From positions 1-38,209 of IMG/VR virus record IMGVR_UViG_3300021335_001906: a stretch of 38,209 nucleotides of DNA; one strand, 5' to 3'. The notes under the pieces were generated by a model that did no database searches, had not been told where the DNA came from, and was given only the letters and a program-made list of their open reading frames with translations. Positions 1 through 6,873 of this stretch are shown here, piece by piece. The stretch comes from a virus. The position numbers and the translations under genes were made by a program. How positions within the stretch are numbered: position 1 is the first letter of the stretch; each line of letters opens with the position of its first letter.

Positions 1-1625
1 TTTATTATTATGTTTCAAAGGGTTGGTTTATGTACGCGTCACCTGTGCTCTCGAACGCTCCTATCGAGGGAGAGAAGGTTAAGGCGTTACCTATTTCGTG
101 TTTCCTTACATATGTCCCTGATTCGTTAGAAGGGCTAATTGATCATTCGGCTGAATTGAGATGGTTGTCCGTAAAAGGTGGTGGCGTTGGTGGTCACTGG
201 TCAGACGTACGTGCAGTATCAAAGAAGGCACCTGGCCCTATGCCATTCCTTCATACAGTTGACGCTGACATGGTCGCCTATCGCCAGGGCAAAACACGCA
301 AAGGTTCCTATGCTGCCTATATTGACATTGATCATCCTGATATTGTAGAGTTTTGTAATATGCGGATTCCAACTGGTGATGTCAACCGCAAAAATTTAAA
401 TCTACACCATGCCGTAAATATTACTGATGAGTTTATGGAAGCAGTAGAAAAAGATGCCGATTGGTATTTGGTTGATCCACACGACAAGTCTTCTCGTGAT
501 ACAATGAAGGCTCGTAAATTGTGGGAACTATTGCTTGAAACTCGTTATCGTACTGGTGAGCCGTATTTAAACTTTATTGATACAGCAAACCGAGCAATGC
601 CAGAAAGTCAGAAAAAACTTGGTCTTAAAATCCGTGGTTCAAATTTGTGTAATGAAATTCATTTGGCCACCAATGAAGATCGTACTGCTGTGTGCTGTTT
701 GTCGTCCGTAAATTTGGAAAAATATGACGAGTGGAAAGACACTACAATGATCGAGGACCTTATTGAATACCTTGATAATGTTCTTCAGTTCTTCATTGAC
801 CATGCTGGAGATGAAATCTCTCGTGCTCGTTATTCTGCTCAACAGGAACGTTCTCTTGGTCTTGGTGCTATGGGGTTCCATTCATATTTGCAACAGCATC
901 GGATTCCATTTGAGTCAGAAGAGGCCGAAAAAGTTAATGAAGATATCTTTAAAAACATTTATTTGCGAGCCTGTTCTTCGTCTCTGTCACTAGGTAAGAA
1001 AAAAGGTGAAGCACCTGATATGAAAGGCACTGGTCGTAGAAACGCACATATGTTGGCGATTGCACCAAATGCCAATTCCTCTATGATCGCTGGTACATCG
1101 CCTTCTATTGAGCCATGGAAGGCTAATGCATTTACCTCACGTACACGAGTCGGTTCCCACTTGAATAAAAATCCATATCTTGAAGAGGAACTAGAAAAGT
1201 TGGGTAAAAATACAGAAGCCATTTGGTCGTCTATTATTACCAATGGCGGATCGGTCCAACATTTGGAATTCCTATCAGATCATCTTAAGGCTGTATTTAA
1301 AACTGCTATTGAGTTGGATCAAATGTGGGTGGTTAAATTGGCTGGCAAGCGACAGAAATATCTGTGTCAAGGTCAGTCGTTAAATCTATTCTTCCCTGCT
1401 GGTGCTGATAAGGCATATCTGAACCGTGTACACTATGCGGCATGGAAGTATGGAACAAAAGGTCTATATTATTTGCGCACAGAAACATCAAACCGCGCCG
1501 AAAATGTGGCCGAAAAAGTAGAAAGAGAAAAACTAGATAATGTGGTAAATATTGATGCCAGCAAAGTGAGTTTTATTAACGGAAATGACGAGTCGCAGGA
1601 CGAATGTGTAGCCTGCCAAGGATAA
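1..1625 (+). CDS. nrdA: Ribonucleoside-diphosphate reductase alpha subunit, class Ia (5' end outside window)
   Basis: Catalytic subunit that reduces NDPs to dNDPs for phage DNA synthesis. The frame is open to the window edge (first whole codon at base 3), and the codons before the ATG at 30 read like conserved family sequence, so that ATG is internal and the N-terminal ATP-cone region is missing. Counted from the ATG at 30, the first redox cysteine is C24 (PISCFL), the active-site motif NLCNE has C207 and E209, the partner cysteine is C222 (AVCCLS), the radical-transfer Tyr pair is in GLYYLRT, and the C-terminal shuttle cysteines are CVAC. Compared with E. coli NrdA these match C225, C439, E441, C462, Y730/731 and C754/759. 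The gene sits 9 nt before nrdB and is surely co-transcribed. Confidence 0.96.
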   Translation, partial: YYYVSKGWFMYASPVLSNAPIEGEKVKALPISCFLTYVPDSLEGLIDHSAELRWLSVKGGGVGGHWSDVRAVSKKAPGPMPFLHTVDADMVAYRQGKTRKGSYAAYIDIDHPDIVEFCNMRIPTGDVNRKNLNLHHAVNITDEFMEAVEKDADWYLVDPHDKSSRDTMKARKLWELLLETRYRTGEPYLNFIDTANRAMPESQKKLGLKIRGSNLCNEIHLATNEDRTAVCCLSSVNLEKYDEWKDTTMIEDLIEYLDNVLQFFIDHAGDEISRARYSAQQERSLGLGAMGFHSYLQQHRIPFESEEAEKVNEDIFKNIYLRACSSSLSLGKKKGEAPDMKGTGRRNAHMLAIAPNANSSMIAGTSPSIEPWKANAFTSRTRVGSHLNKNPYLEEELEKLGKNTEAIWSSIITNGGSVQHLEFLSDHLKAVFKTAIELDQMWVVKLAGKRQKYLCQGQSLNLFFPAGADKAYLNRVHYAAWKYGTKGLYYLRTETSNRAENVAEKVEREKLDNVVNIDASKVSFINGNDESQDECVACQG

Positions 1626-1634
1626 GAGGAAAAG

Positions 1635-2846
1635 ATGGACGTACTAATTTATTCAAAATCAAATTGCCCGTTTTGCGAAAAGGCAAAAGCGTGGTTTACA
1701 CAACACGGAATTTTATTCACAGAGATCAAACTTGACAACGAGGAAGAACGTCTGGCATTCTATCAGAAAGTTCCTCATGCACGTTCGGTTCCGCAGATCT
1801 TTATTGATGATAAACTAATTGGAACATATAATGATCTGATGGCCAAAGCCGACACACTAATTAAAAAGAAAGGTGGTTTGCTAGAGTTCAGTGAAACATA
1901 TAAGCCTTTCCATTATCCGTGGGCTGTAGAGATGACTACCCGACACGAGAAAGCTCACTGGATTGAGGACGAAATTGACCTATCAGAAGATGTATCTGAT
2001 TGGAAGGGCGGCAAAATGTCAGATATGGAGAAGGAATATGTTACGAACATTCTCCGTCTCTTTACACAATCTGATGTTGCGGTCGGTCAAAACTACTTTG
2101 ATCAATTTATTCCTAAATTTAAAAACAATGAAGTCCGCAATATGCTAGGTTCCTTTGCCACTCGTGAAGGTATTCACCAACGTGCATATGCTCTATTGAA
2201 CGAGACACTTGGTTTGCCTGATTCCGAATATCATGCATTCCTTGAGTATCAGGAAATGGCTGATAAAATTGACTTTATGATGGACAGTGATGTAAATACA
2301 ATGCGCGGCCTAGCCCTTGCTCTTGCCAAATCGGTAATGAATGAAGGCATTGCGCTGTTTGCATCGTTTGTGATGCTGTTGAACTTCCAACGGTATGGTA
2401 AAATGAAAGGCATGGGTAAGGTCGTTGAGTGGTCGATTAGAGATGAATCAATGCATGTTGAAGGAATCTCTAAACTATTCAAGGCATTCTGTAAGGAACA
2501 CCCACGGATTGTTGACGATGAGTTTAAAAAAGAGATTTACGAAATGTCTCGCCTGGCAGTAAAACTAGAAGATAAGTTTACTGACCTAGCATATGAGATG
2601 GGCGACGTGGATGGTCTATCCAAAGATGAGGTAAAACAATATGTTCGGTACATTACTGATCGTCGTCTACTTCAACTTGGAATGAAACCAAACTTTAAGG
2701 TAAAGGATAATCCTCTACCATGGCTCGAGTGGGTACTGAATGGTGCTGATCATACCAATTTCTTTGAGAACCGTGTGACAGAATACGAAGTTGCTGGTTT
2801 GTCTGGTAAATGGGATGATGCTTACTCTAACATGCAAGTAGCTTAA
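1635..2846 (+). CDS. nrdB: Glutaredoxin-NrdB fusion: ribonucleotide reductase beta subunit
   Basis: Radical-generating subunit, 403 aa. Residues 1-75 form a glutaredoxin (CPFC at 11-14, SVPQIFI cis-Pro loop). Residues 90-403 form the ferritin-like NrdB. Metal ligands by comparison with E. coli are D115, E178, H181, E237, E271 and H274. The radical tyrosine position is kept as Y185 (EGIHQRAY, the same spacing as E115/H118/Y122), which points to an ordinary Tyr-radical enzyme rather than a Tyr-less type. The fused glutaredoxin probably re-reduces the NrdA C-terminal cysteines. Glutaredoxin-NrdB fusions are known (for example Facklamia) but uncommon. The SD is AGAGGAAA before ATG. The C-terminus ends SNMQVA, near the usual NrdA-binding tail. 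Confidence 0.96.
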   Translation: MDVLIYSKSNCPFCEKAKAWFTQHGILFTEIKLDNEEERLAFYQKVPHARSVPQIFIDDKLIGTYNDLMAKADTLIKKKGGLLEFSETYKPFHYPWAVEMTTRHEKAHWIEDEIDLSEDVSDWKGGKMSDMEKEYVTNILRLFTQSDVAVGQNYFDQFIPKFKNNEVRNMLGSFATREGIHQRAYALLNETLGLPDSEYHAFLEYQEMADKIDFMMDSDVNTMRGLALALAKSVMNEGIALFASFVMLLNFQRYGKMKGMGKVVEWSIRDESMHVEGISKLFKAFCKEHPRIVDDEFKKEIYEMSRLAVKLEDKFTDLAYEMGDVDGLSKDEVKQYVRYITDRRLLQLGMKPNFKVKDNPLPWLEWVLNGADHTNFFENRVTEYEVAGLSGKWDDAYSNMQVA

Positions 2847-2890
2847 TAAATACTCCCTGGGTACATAATAATAATAACCTAACCAGGGAG
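2845..2890 (+). promoter_or_regulatory. Late-type box followed by hairpin masking the RBS of the nuclease gene
   Basis: AATAAATA (2845-2852) matches the T4 late box TATAAATA at 7 of 8 positions. It abuts an 8-bp perfect stem, CTCCCTGG (2853-2860) with CCAGGGAG (2883-2890), with a 22-nt AT-rich loop. The 3' arm contains the Shine-Dalgarno sequence (AGGGAG) of the gene at 2901. With T4 spacing, late mRNA would start near 2858, removing most of the 5' arm. Pairing and box are seen; the gating role is inference. Confidence 0.6.
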
Positions 2891-2900
2891 AATAAAACTA

Positions 2901-3383
2901 ATGACACAACAAAATGAGTACGATGTCCATTTAATTAAAGTAGTTGACGGTGACACAGTTGACGTTGATATTGATCTAGGCTTTGGAATTCAATTAAAGG
3001 ATGAAAGAGTTCGGATTATGGGCATCGATACACCAGAGTCGAGAACATCCGATAGGGTGGAAAAATTATTTGGTATTGCAGCAAAAAATAGACTAAAAGA
3101 ATTGCTTGAAAAAGATGCCAAACTTATCACCACTGAGGATAAAGACGGTGAGGATATGAAGGGTAAATTTGGTCGTGTACTTGGTGACTTTCGTGCCGCT
3201 GATGGCAAATTGGTCACTGAAATTATGATCGCCGAGGGGCATTGTGTTCCTTATTTTGGTGGTTCAAAAGAGGAAGTTCAGGCAGCACATATGAAAAATC
3301 GTGAACGTCTTTTGGCTGAAGGTATTGTGGATCGTGCTGAATATGATAAAATGGTTATTGCTGAAGCAAACGAGAAAAAATAA
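2901..3383 (+). CDS. Staphylococcal nuclease-like (thermonuclease/SNase) protein
   Basis: 160 aa OB-fold nuclease, probably acting on DNA or RNA with Ca2+. Family motifs in order are VVDGDTVD (residues 14-21), RIMGIDTPESR (about 38-48), and KGKFGRVLGDF (about 87-97). These carry the Asp/Thr metal ligands and the Arg residues typical of the family. There is no signal peptide, so it should act in the cytoplasm, for example in host nucleic acid breakdown. The SD AGGGAG lies in the arm of the hairpin at 2853-2890, so translation from read-through mRNA is probably blocked. It lies 15 nt before hemA. Confidence 0.9.
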   Translation: MTQQNEYDVHLIKVVDGDTVDVDIDLGFGIQLKDERVRIMGIDTPESRTSDRVEKLFGIAAKNRLKELLEKDAKLITTEDKDGEDMKGKFGRVLGDFRAADGKLVTEIMIAEGHCVPYFGGSKEEVQAAHMKNRERLLAEGIVDRAEYDKMVIAEANEKK

Positions 3384-3398
3384 TAAGGCCAATTTAGA

Positions 3399-4601
3399 AT
3401 GATTAGTCATGCTCATTTTGAAAAACTTGTCGAAGATTTAAAATCAGATGGTAGATATAGGACCTTTAACGATATACTAAGAGAGCGTGGGGACTTCCCT
3501 CGCTCTATTTGGTATGGTCCATATGCTCCAAAACAAATTGTAAACTGGTGTTCTAATGATTACCTTGGTATGGGTCAAAATCAAATTGTGATTGATGCCA
3601 TGCATACAGCCTTGGACCAAACCGGATCAGGATCTGGTGGTACAAGGAATATTGGTGGAACATCACATTATCATGTAACACTTGAGCGTGAACTTGCCTC
3701 CTTACATAAAAAGGAATCAGCACTACTATTCACAAGTGCATATGTTGCAAATGAATGGGCACTCATTGCTCTCAGTAAAATAATTCCAAATATTATTTTC
3801 TTATCTGATGATAAAAACCATGCATCATTGATTATGGGTATGAAGCACAGTAGAGCACCCAAAATTATTTGGGAACATAATAATATGGATGAGCTTGAAA
3901 TTTCTTTGCAAACAGCCCAAATGTCAAATAAGCTACCTGTAATTATTTTTGAATCAGTCTATAGTATGGATGGTGATGTAGCACCAATCGAAAAAATATG
4001 TGATCTTGCTGATAAATATGGGGCAATGACCTACATTGATGAGGTTCATGCTGTTGGTCTCTATGGTGATACCGGTGCCGGTTATTGTGAGAAACTAGGA
4101 TTAGAATCAAGGATAGATATTATCAATGGGACGCTCGGAAAAGCATTTGGGGTCCAGGGTGGTTATATTGCTGGTGATAGTATTATTATTGATGCTATCA
4201 GGTCTGTCGCTAGTGGATTTATTTTCACGACATCAACCAGCCCCGTCATCTGTGCCGGAGCTCTCGCCTCAATCAGATATATCAGTGACCATCCTTCCCT
4301 CCATCGAGAGCATCAACAAAAAGCAGGGCTATTAAAAAAATTATTAGCCGAAGCCAACATTGAGGTGCATGAAAATGCATGTACTCATATTGTTCCGGTT
4401 ATGGTACGAGATGCCAAAAAATGTAAAAGAATGAGTGATCGCCTTCTTACGGAATTTGGCATATATATTCAACCGATAAACTATCCTACTGTTGAGGTAG
4501 GAGAAGAAAGGTTAAGAATAGCACCCACACCTTTACACACAGACACCATGATAATTGATCTAGTTGAGGCACTTAAGAAAGTATTTGAGGATGAAACCTG
4601 A
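3399..4601 (+). CDS. hemA: 5-aminolevulinate synthase (ALAS, Shemin pathway)
   Basis: PLP enzyme that condenses glycine and succinyl-CoA to 5-aminolevulinate, the first committed step of tetrapyrrole synthesis in alphaproteobacteria. 400 aa, the full family length. Conserved blocks: GRYRTFNDI (18-26), [11 protein letters not shown] (50-60), [15 protein letters not shown] (77-91), [10 protein letters not shown] (184-193), [13 protein letters not shown] (212-224), and the Schiff-base lysine K248 in NGTLGKAFG, the same number as in Rhodobacter capsulatus ALAS as I recall it. C-terminal block [12 protein letters not shown] is also alphaproteobacterial in style. All active-site motifs look intact. 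I see no Cys-Pro heme-regulatory motif. Related AONS/KBL enzymes are less likely because of the N-terminal GRYRTF block. ALAS genes have been reported in aquatic phage sequences. Confidence 0.95.
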   Translation: MISHAHFEKLVEDLKSDGRYRTFNDILRERGDFPRSIWYGPYAPKQIVNWCSNDYLGMGQNQIVIDAMHTALDQTGSGSGGTRNIGGTSHYHVTLERELASLHKKESALLFTSAYVANEWALIALSKIIPNIIFLSDDKNHASLIMGMKHSRAPKIIWEHNNMDELEISLQTAQMSNKLPVIIFESVYSMDGDVAPIEKICDLADKYGAMTYIDEVHAVGLYGDTGAGYCEKLGLESRIDIINGTLGKAFGVQGGYIAGDSIIIDAIRSVASGFIFTTSTSPVICAGALASIRYISDHPSLHREHQQKAGLLKKLLAEANIEVHENACTHIVPVMVRDAKKCKRMSDRLLTEFGIYIQPINYPTVEVGEERLRIAPTPLHTDTMIIDLVEALKKVFEDET

Positions 4602-4737
4602 AAGTCATTATTGGAATTGGTTTAAACAATTACGTTCTAAAGGTTATTCTTTTGTTTACAGCCTGCAGTGGGCGTGGTATAATAGTAAGAGATATAATCT
4701 GGACGGCACATATCTAAAGAATGGAAAAAGAACATGA
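4591..4737 (+). CDS. Small hypothetical protein, translationally coupled to hemA
   Basis: 48 aa, rich in Trp, Tyr and Lys (starts [10 protein letters not shown], ends KNGKRT). Its ATG overlaps the hemA stop by 11 nt, and its own stop overlaps the next start as ATGA (4734-4737), the usual phage coupling on both sides. GAGG sits directly before the ATG, too close to act as a normal SD, so re-initiation after hemA would be needed. No function recognised. It also contains a strong promoter-like sequence at 4655-4683. Confidence 0.5.
   Translation: MKPESHYWNWFKQLRSKGYSFVYSLQWAWYNSKRYNLDGTYLKNGKRT
4655..4683 (+). promoter_or_regulatory. Sigma-70-like promoter for the DUF454 gene
   Basis: TTTACA (4655-4660), exactly 17 bp, then a perfect TATAAT (4678-4683). 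Transcription would start about 45 nt before the DUF454 gene. It lies inside the small ORF 4591-4737. Confidence 0.55.
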
Positions 4738-5153
4738 ATAAAATTAAAAAGGCAATATGGTTTACACTGGGAATCTTGTGTTTAGGGATAGCATACCTAG
4801 GTGTAATTTTGCCAGGTATCCCGTGGAGCACACCTATTCTAGGTGCAGCATTTTGTTTTGCAAAATCAAGTGAAAAGTTTCATAATTGGATTATGAATCA
4901 TAAATTATTCGGACCGTTTATTAAGGAATGGCAGCAATATAAAGTATATCCACAGAAAGGCAAATATATTATGATGGCAGTTATGTCAACATCATTGGCG
5001 TTTATGTGGTTCGGCACGGGCAACCCAATGGCTACATTATATCTGTTCATTCTATTTGCTTTAATTGTAATATGGGCATGGCGGTATCCAGGTTCAAAAG
5101 AGGAAGCACAGCGTCGTATTGATGCAGGAGAAAAGTTAGGATGGTTACGCTAG
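4734..5153 (+). CDS. YbaN/DUF454 family inner-membrane protein
   Basis: 139 aa. Residues 1-11 are basic, then a hydrophobic segment (12-30) leads into the family signature: G-V-x-LPGIPWSTPIL, AAFCFAKSSEKFHNWIMNH and LFGPFI-EW (about 24-66). Two further hydrophobic stretches follow (about 80-96 and 99-116), so about three membrane segments in all. This pattern fits E. coli YbaN and relatives, whose function is not established. The start overlaps the previous ORF by ATGA. Its position after hemA is suggestive but does not prove a role in tetrapyrrole biology. Confidence 0.85.
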   Translation: MNKIKKAIWFTLGILCLGIAYLGVILPGIPWSTPILGAAFCFAKSSEKFHNWIMNHKLFGPFIKEWQQYKVYPQKGKYIMMAVMSTSLAFMWFGTGNPMATLYLFILFALIVIWAWRYPGSKEEAQRRIDAGEKLGWLR

Positions 5154-5251
5154 GCGAACTTGGTCTGTTGGCAGTATTTCTCTGCCCTATGGTTTTCGGT
5201 GGGATCACATTTTATTTGTCGTGGAAGGTTATTGAGGAACAAGATAAATAA
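5141..5251 (+). CDS. Tiny single-pass membrane peptide
   Basis: 36 aa: a central hydrophobic stretch (LGLLAVFLCPMVFGGITFYL, about residues 7-26) followed by a charged tail ending EEQDK. It overlaps the end of the DUF454 gene by 13 nt. AGGAG (5127-5131) lies at a workable distance before the ATG. No known family recognised. The last codons overlap the late-type box at 5243. Confidence 0.5.
   Translation: MVTLGELGLLAVFLCPMVFGGITFYLSWKVIEEQDK
5243..5250 (+). promoter_or_regulatory. Candidate T4-type late promoter box
   Basis: GATAAATA, 7 of 8 matches to TATAAATA. The start site expected at about 5256 gives a 29-nt leader to the dehydratase gene at 5285, the same leader length as the minus-strand late genes. 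Confidence 0.4.
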
Positions 5252-5284
5252 ACCTATACACAATGTTATTGATGAGGAGACATT

Positions 5285-6310
5285 ATGTCAAAAAGAATTC
5301 TTATTACTGGTGGCGGCGGTTTTATTGCTCACCATCTAATCAATCAAGTACTTATCCGAACAGATTGGGAAGTTGTTACACTAGATCGTCTTGATTATAG
5401 TGGTAATCTCAATCGTCTGCATGATCTACTTCAGGACAGAACACCGGCAGAACGGAAACGCGTACGAACAATTTTCCATGATTTAAAAGCAGAAATTAAT
5501 CCAATGCTCGAGGCGGACATTGGTCCAGTTGATATTGTGGCTCACCTTGCTGCAGGTTCTCATGTTGACCGTTCTATTGAGCGCCCTATGGAATTTGTAA
5601 TGGATAATGTAGTGGGCACTTGTAACCTATTGGAATATGCTCGCCGTCAGGATAATCTTGAAAGGTTCCTATATTTTTCTACTGATGAAGTATTTGGCCC
5701 TGCGCCAGAAGGTGTAAAGTATGATGAATATGACCGATACAATTCTACAAATCCATATTCGGCTTCGAAGGCTGGTGGTGAAGAATTGGCGGTTGCATTC
5801 CAAAACACATACGATATGCCGATCTACATCACACATACTATGAACGTTTTTGGTCAACGACAACACCCAGAGAAATTTATTCCTTTGTGTATTCGTAAAG
5901 CCAGAGACGGTGATGTGGTGACAATTCATAGTGATGCTACAAAAACAATCCCAGGCTCTCGTCATTATATCCATGCAGAGGATGTTGCTGATGCTACTCT
6001 ATTCCTGCTAGAAAATGATCGCACCCTGGATATGACTAATAACTCTGGTATTAAATGCCCCAAGTTTAATATTTGTGGGGCGACAGAATTGAATAACCTT
6101 GAACTTGCAACAATGATTGCAGAAGCGCAAGGTAAGGAACTAAAATATGAATTTATGGACTTCCATAGCAGCCGTCCTGGTCACGATCTGCGTTATGCTC
6201 TCTCTGGATCTCGGATGGCATCCATGGGTTGGACTCCACAGCCCGTCGAAGATCGAATTGCAGAAGTCGTGCACTGGACTCTAGATAATACACGGTGGTT
6301 GGATATATGA
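5285..6310 (+). CDS. NDP-sugar 4,6-dehydratase / epimerase, RmlB-like SDR
   Basis: 341 aa extended short-chain dehydrogenase. NAD-binding glycine motif TGGGGFIAHH (8-17), acidic ribose-binding D in TLDRLDYSGNL, HLAAGSHVDRS (about 88-98), the STDEVFG motif whose Asp-Glu pair marks 4,6-dehydratases, and catalytic YSASK (Tyr-x3-Lys). Substrate is most likely dTDP-glucose, judged from the RmlB-like DYSGNLNRL segment; UDP-sugars remain possible. It would supply a 4-keto-6-deoxysugar to the transferases downstream. SD GAGGAG is 8 nt before the ATG. It is coupled to the next gene by an ATGA overlap. Confidence 0.88.
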   Translation: MSKRILITGGGGFIAHHLINQVLIRTDWEVVTLDRLDYSGNLNRLHDLLQDRTPAERKRVRTIFHDLKAEINPMLEADIGPVDIVAHLAAGSHVDRSIERPMEFVMDNVVGTCNLLEYARRQDNLERFLYFSTDEVFGPAPEGVKYDEYDRYNSTNPYSASKAGGEELAVAFQNTYDMPIYITHTMNVFGQRQHPEKFIPLCIRKARDGDVVTIHSDATKTIPGSRHYIHAEDVADATLFLLENDRTLDMTNNSGIKCPKFNICGATELNNLELATMIAEAQGKELKYEFMDFHSSRPGHDLRYALSGSRMASMGWTPQPVEDRIAEVVHWTLDNTRWLDI

Positions 6311-6873
6311 GTTGGGAACAATTAATTGATAATGCCTACAATTTTGCTAGGTACCAAAAAAGTGATATTCATGAGCACATTCCTGTACTATATGAATTGG
6401 GAATGCAATGTGAACATATTACAGAAATGGGGGTGAGAACTGGTAATAGTACCAGAGCATTCCTTAAAACTGACGCTGCATTGAGATCATATGATTTAAA
6501 ATTAGATAAACGTATGGTTGAAATTTTTAATGAGGCTGTAAAGGCAGATAAAGATGTAGAATATATTGCAGGTGATGTGTTGACACTCGATATTGAGGAA
6601 ACAGATCTATTGTTTATTGACACTTGGCATTGTTATGCTCAGTTATGCCGAGAGCTTGAATTGCATGGAAATATGGCTAGAAAATATCTTGTATTCCATG
6701 ATACATTTACTTATGGCCTTCGCAATGAAAGCGGTGTGGATCCTGAGCCTGGATCTGAACCTTATCAAGGTCTTATTCCTGCTATCATTCAATTTGTTAT
6801 TAAGAATCCGCATTGGCGATTTAAAGACTTTTATATGAACAACAATGGTTTAACGGTGTTGGAAAGAGTATAA
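6307..6873 (+). CDS. SAM-dependent methyltransferase-like protein (class I fold)
   Basis: 188 aa. The start at 6307 (ATGA overlap with the dehydratase stop) is chosen over an in-frame ATG at 6295. Residues ITEMGVRTGNSTRAFL resemble the SAM-binding E-x-G-x-x-x-G-x-S/T loop of macrocin O-methyltransferase and cephalosporin-hydroxylase-type proteins. LLFIDTWHCYAQLCRELE matches the D-x-x-H-x-Y-x-x-x-x-D/E-L block of that group, and KYLVFHDTFTYG follows. Likely a sugar or small-molecule O-methyltransferase acting with its neighbours; substrate unknown. It ends one base into the start of the next gene. Confidence 0.72.
   Translation: MSWEQLIDNAYNFARYQKSDIHEHIPVLYELGMQCEHITEMGVRTGNSTRAFLKTDAALRSYDLKLDKRMVEIFNEAVKADKDVEYIAGDVLTLDIEETDLLFIDTWHCYAQLCRELELHGNMARKYLVFHDTFTYGLRNESGVDPEPGSEPYQGLIPAIIQFVIKNPHWRFKDFYMNNNGLTVLERV

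Noticed and set aside
30-32. ATG at 30 as the true start of nrdA
   Set aside because: The frame stays open to the window edge and the preceding codons read like conserved family sequence; the protein would also lack its N-terminal domain.
5243-5284. RBS-masking hairpin before the dehydratase gene like those at 2853 and 12107
   Set aside because: The box GATAAATA is present, but no stem pairing with GAGGAG could be found.
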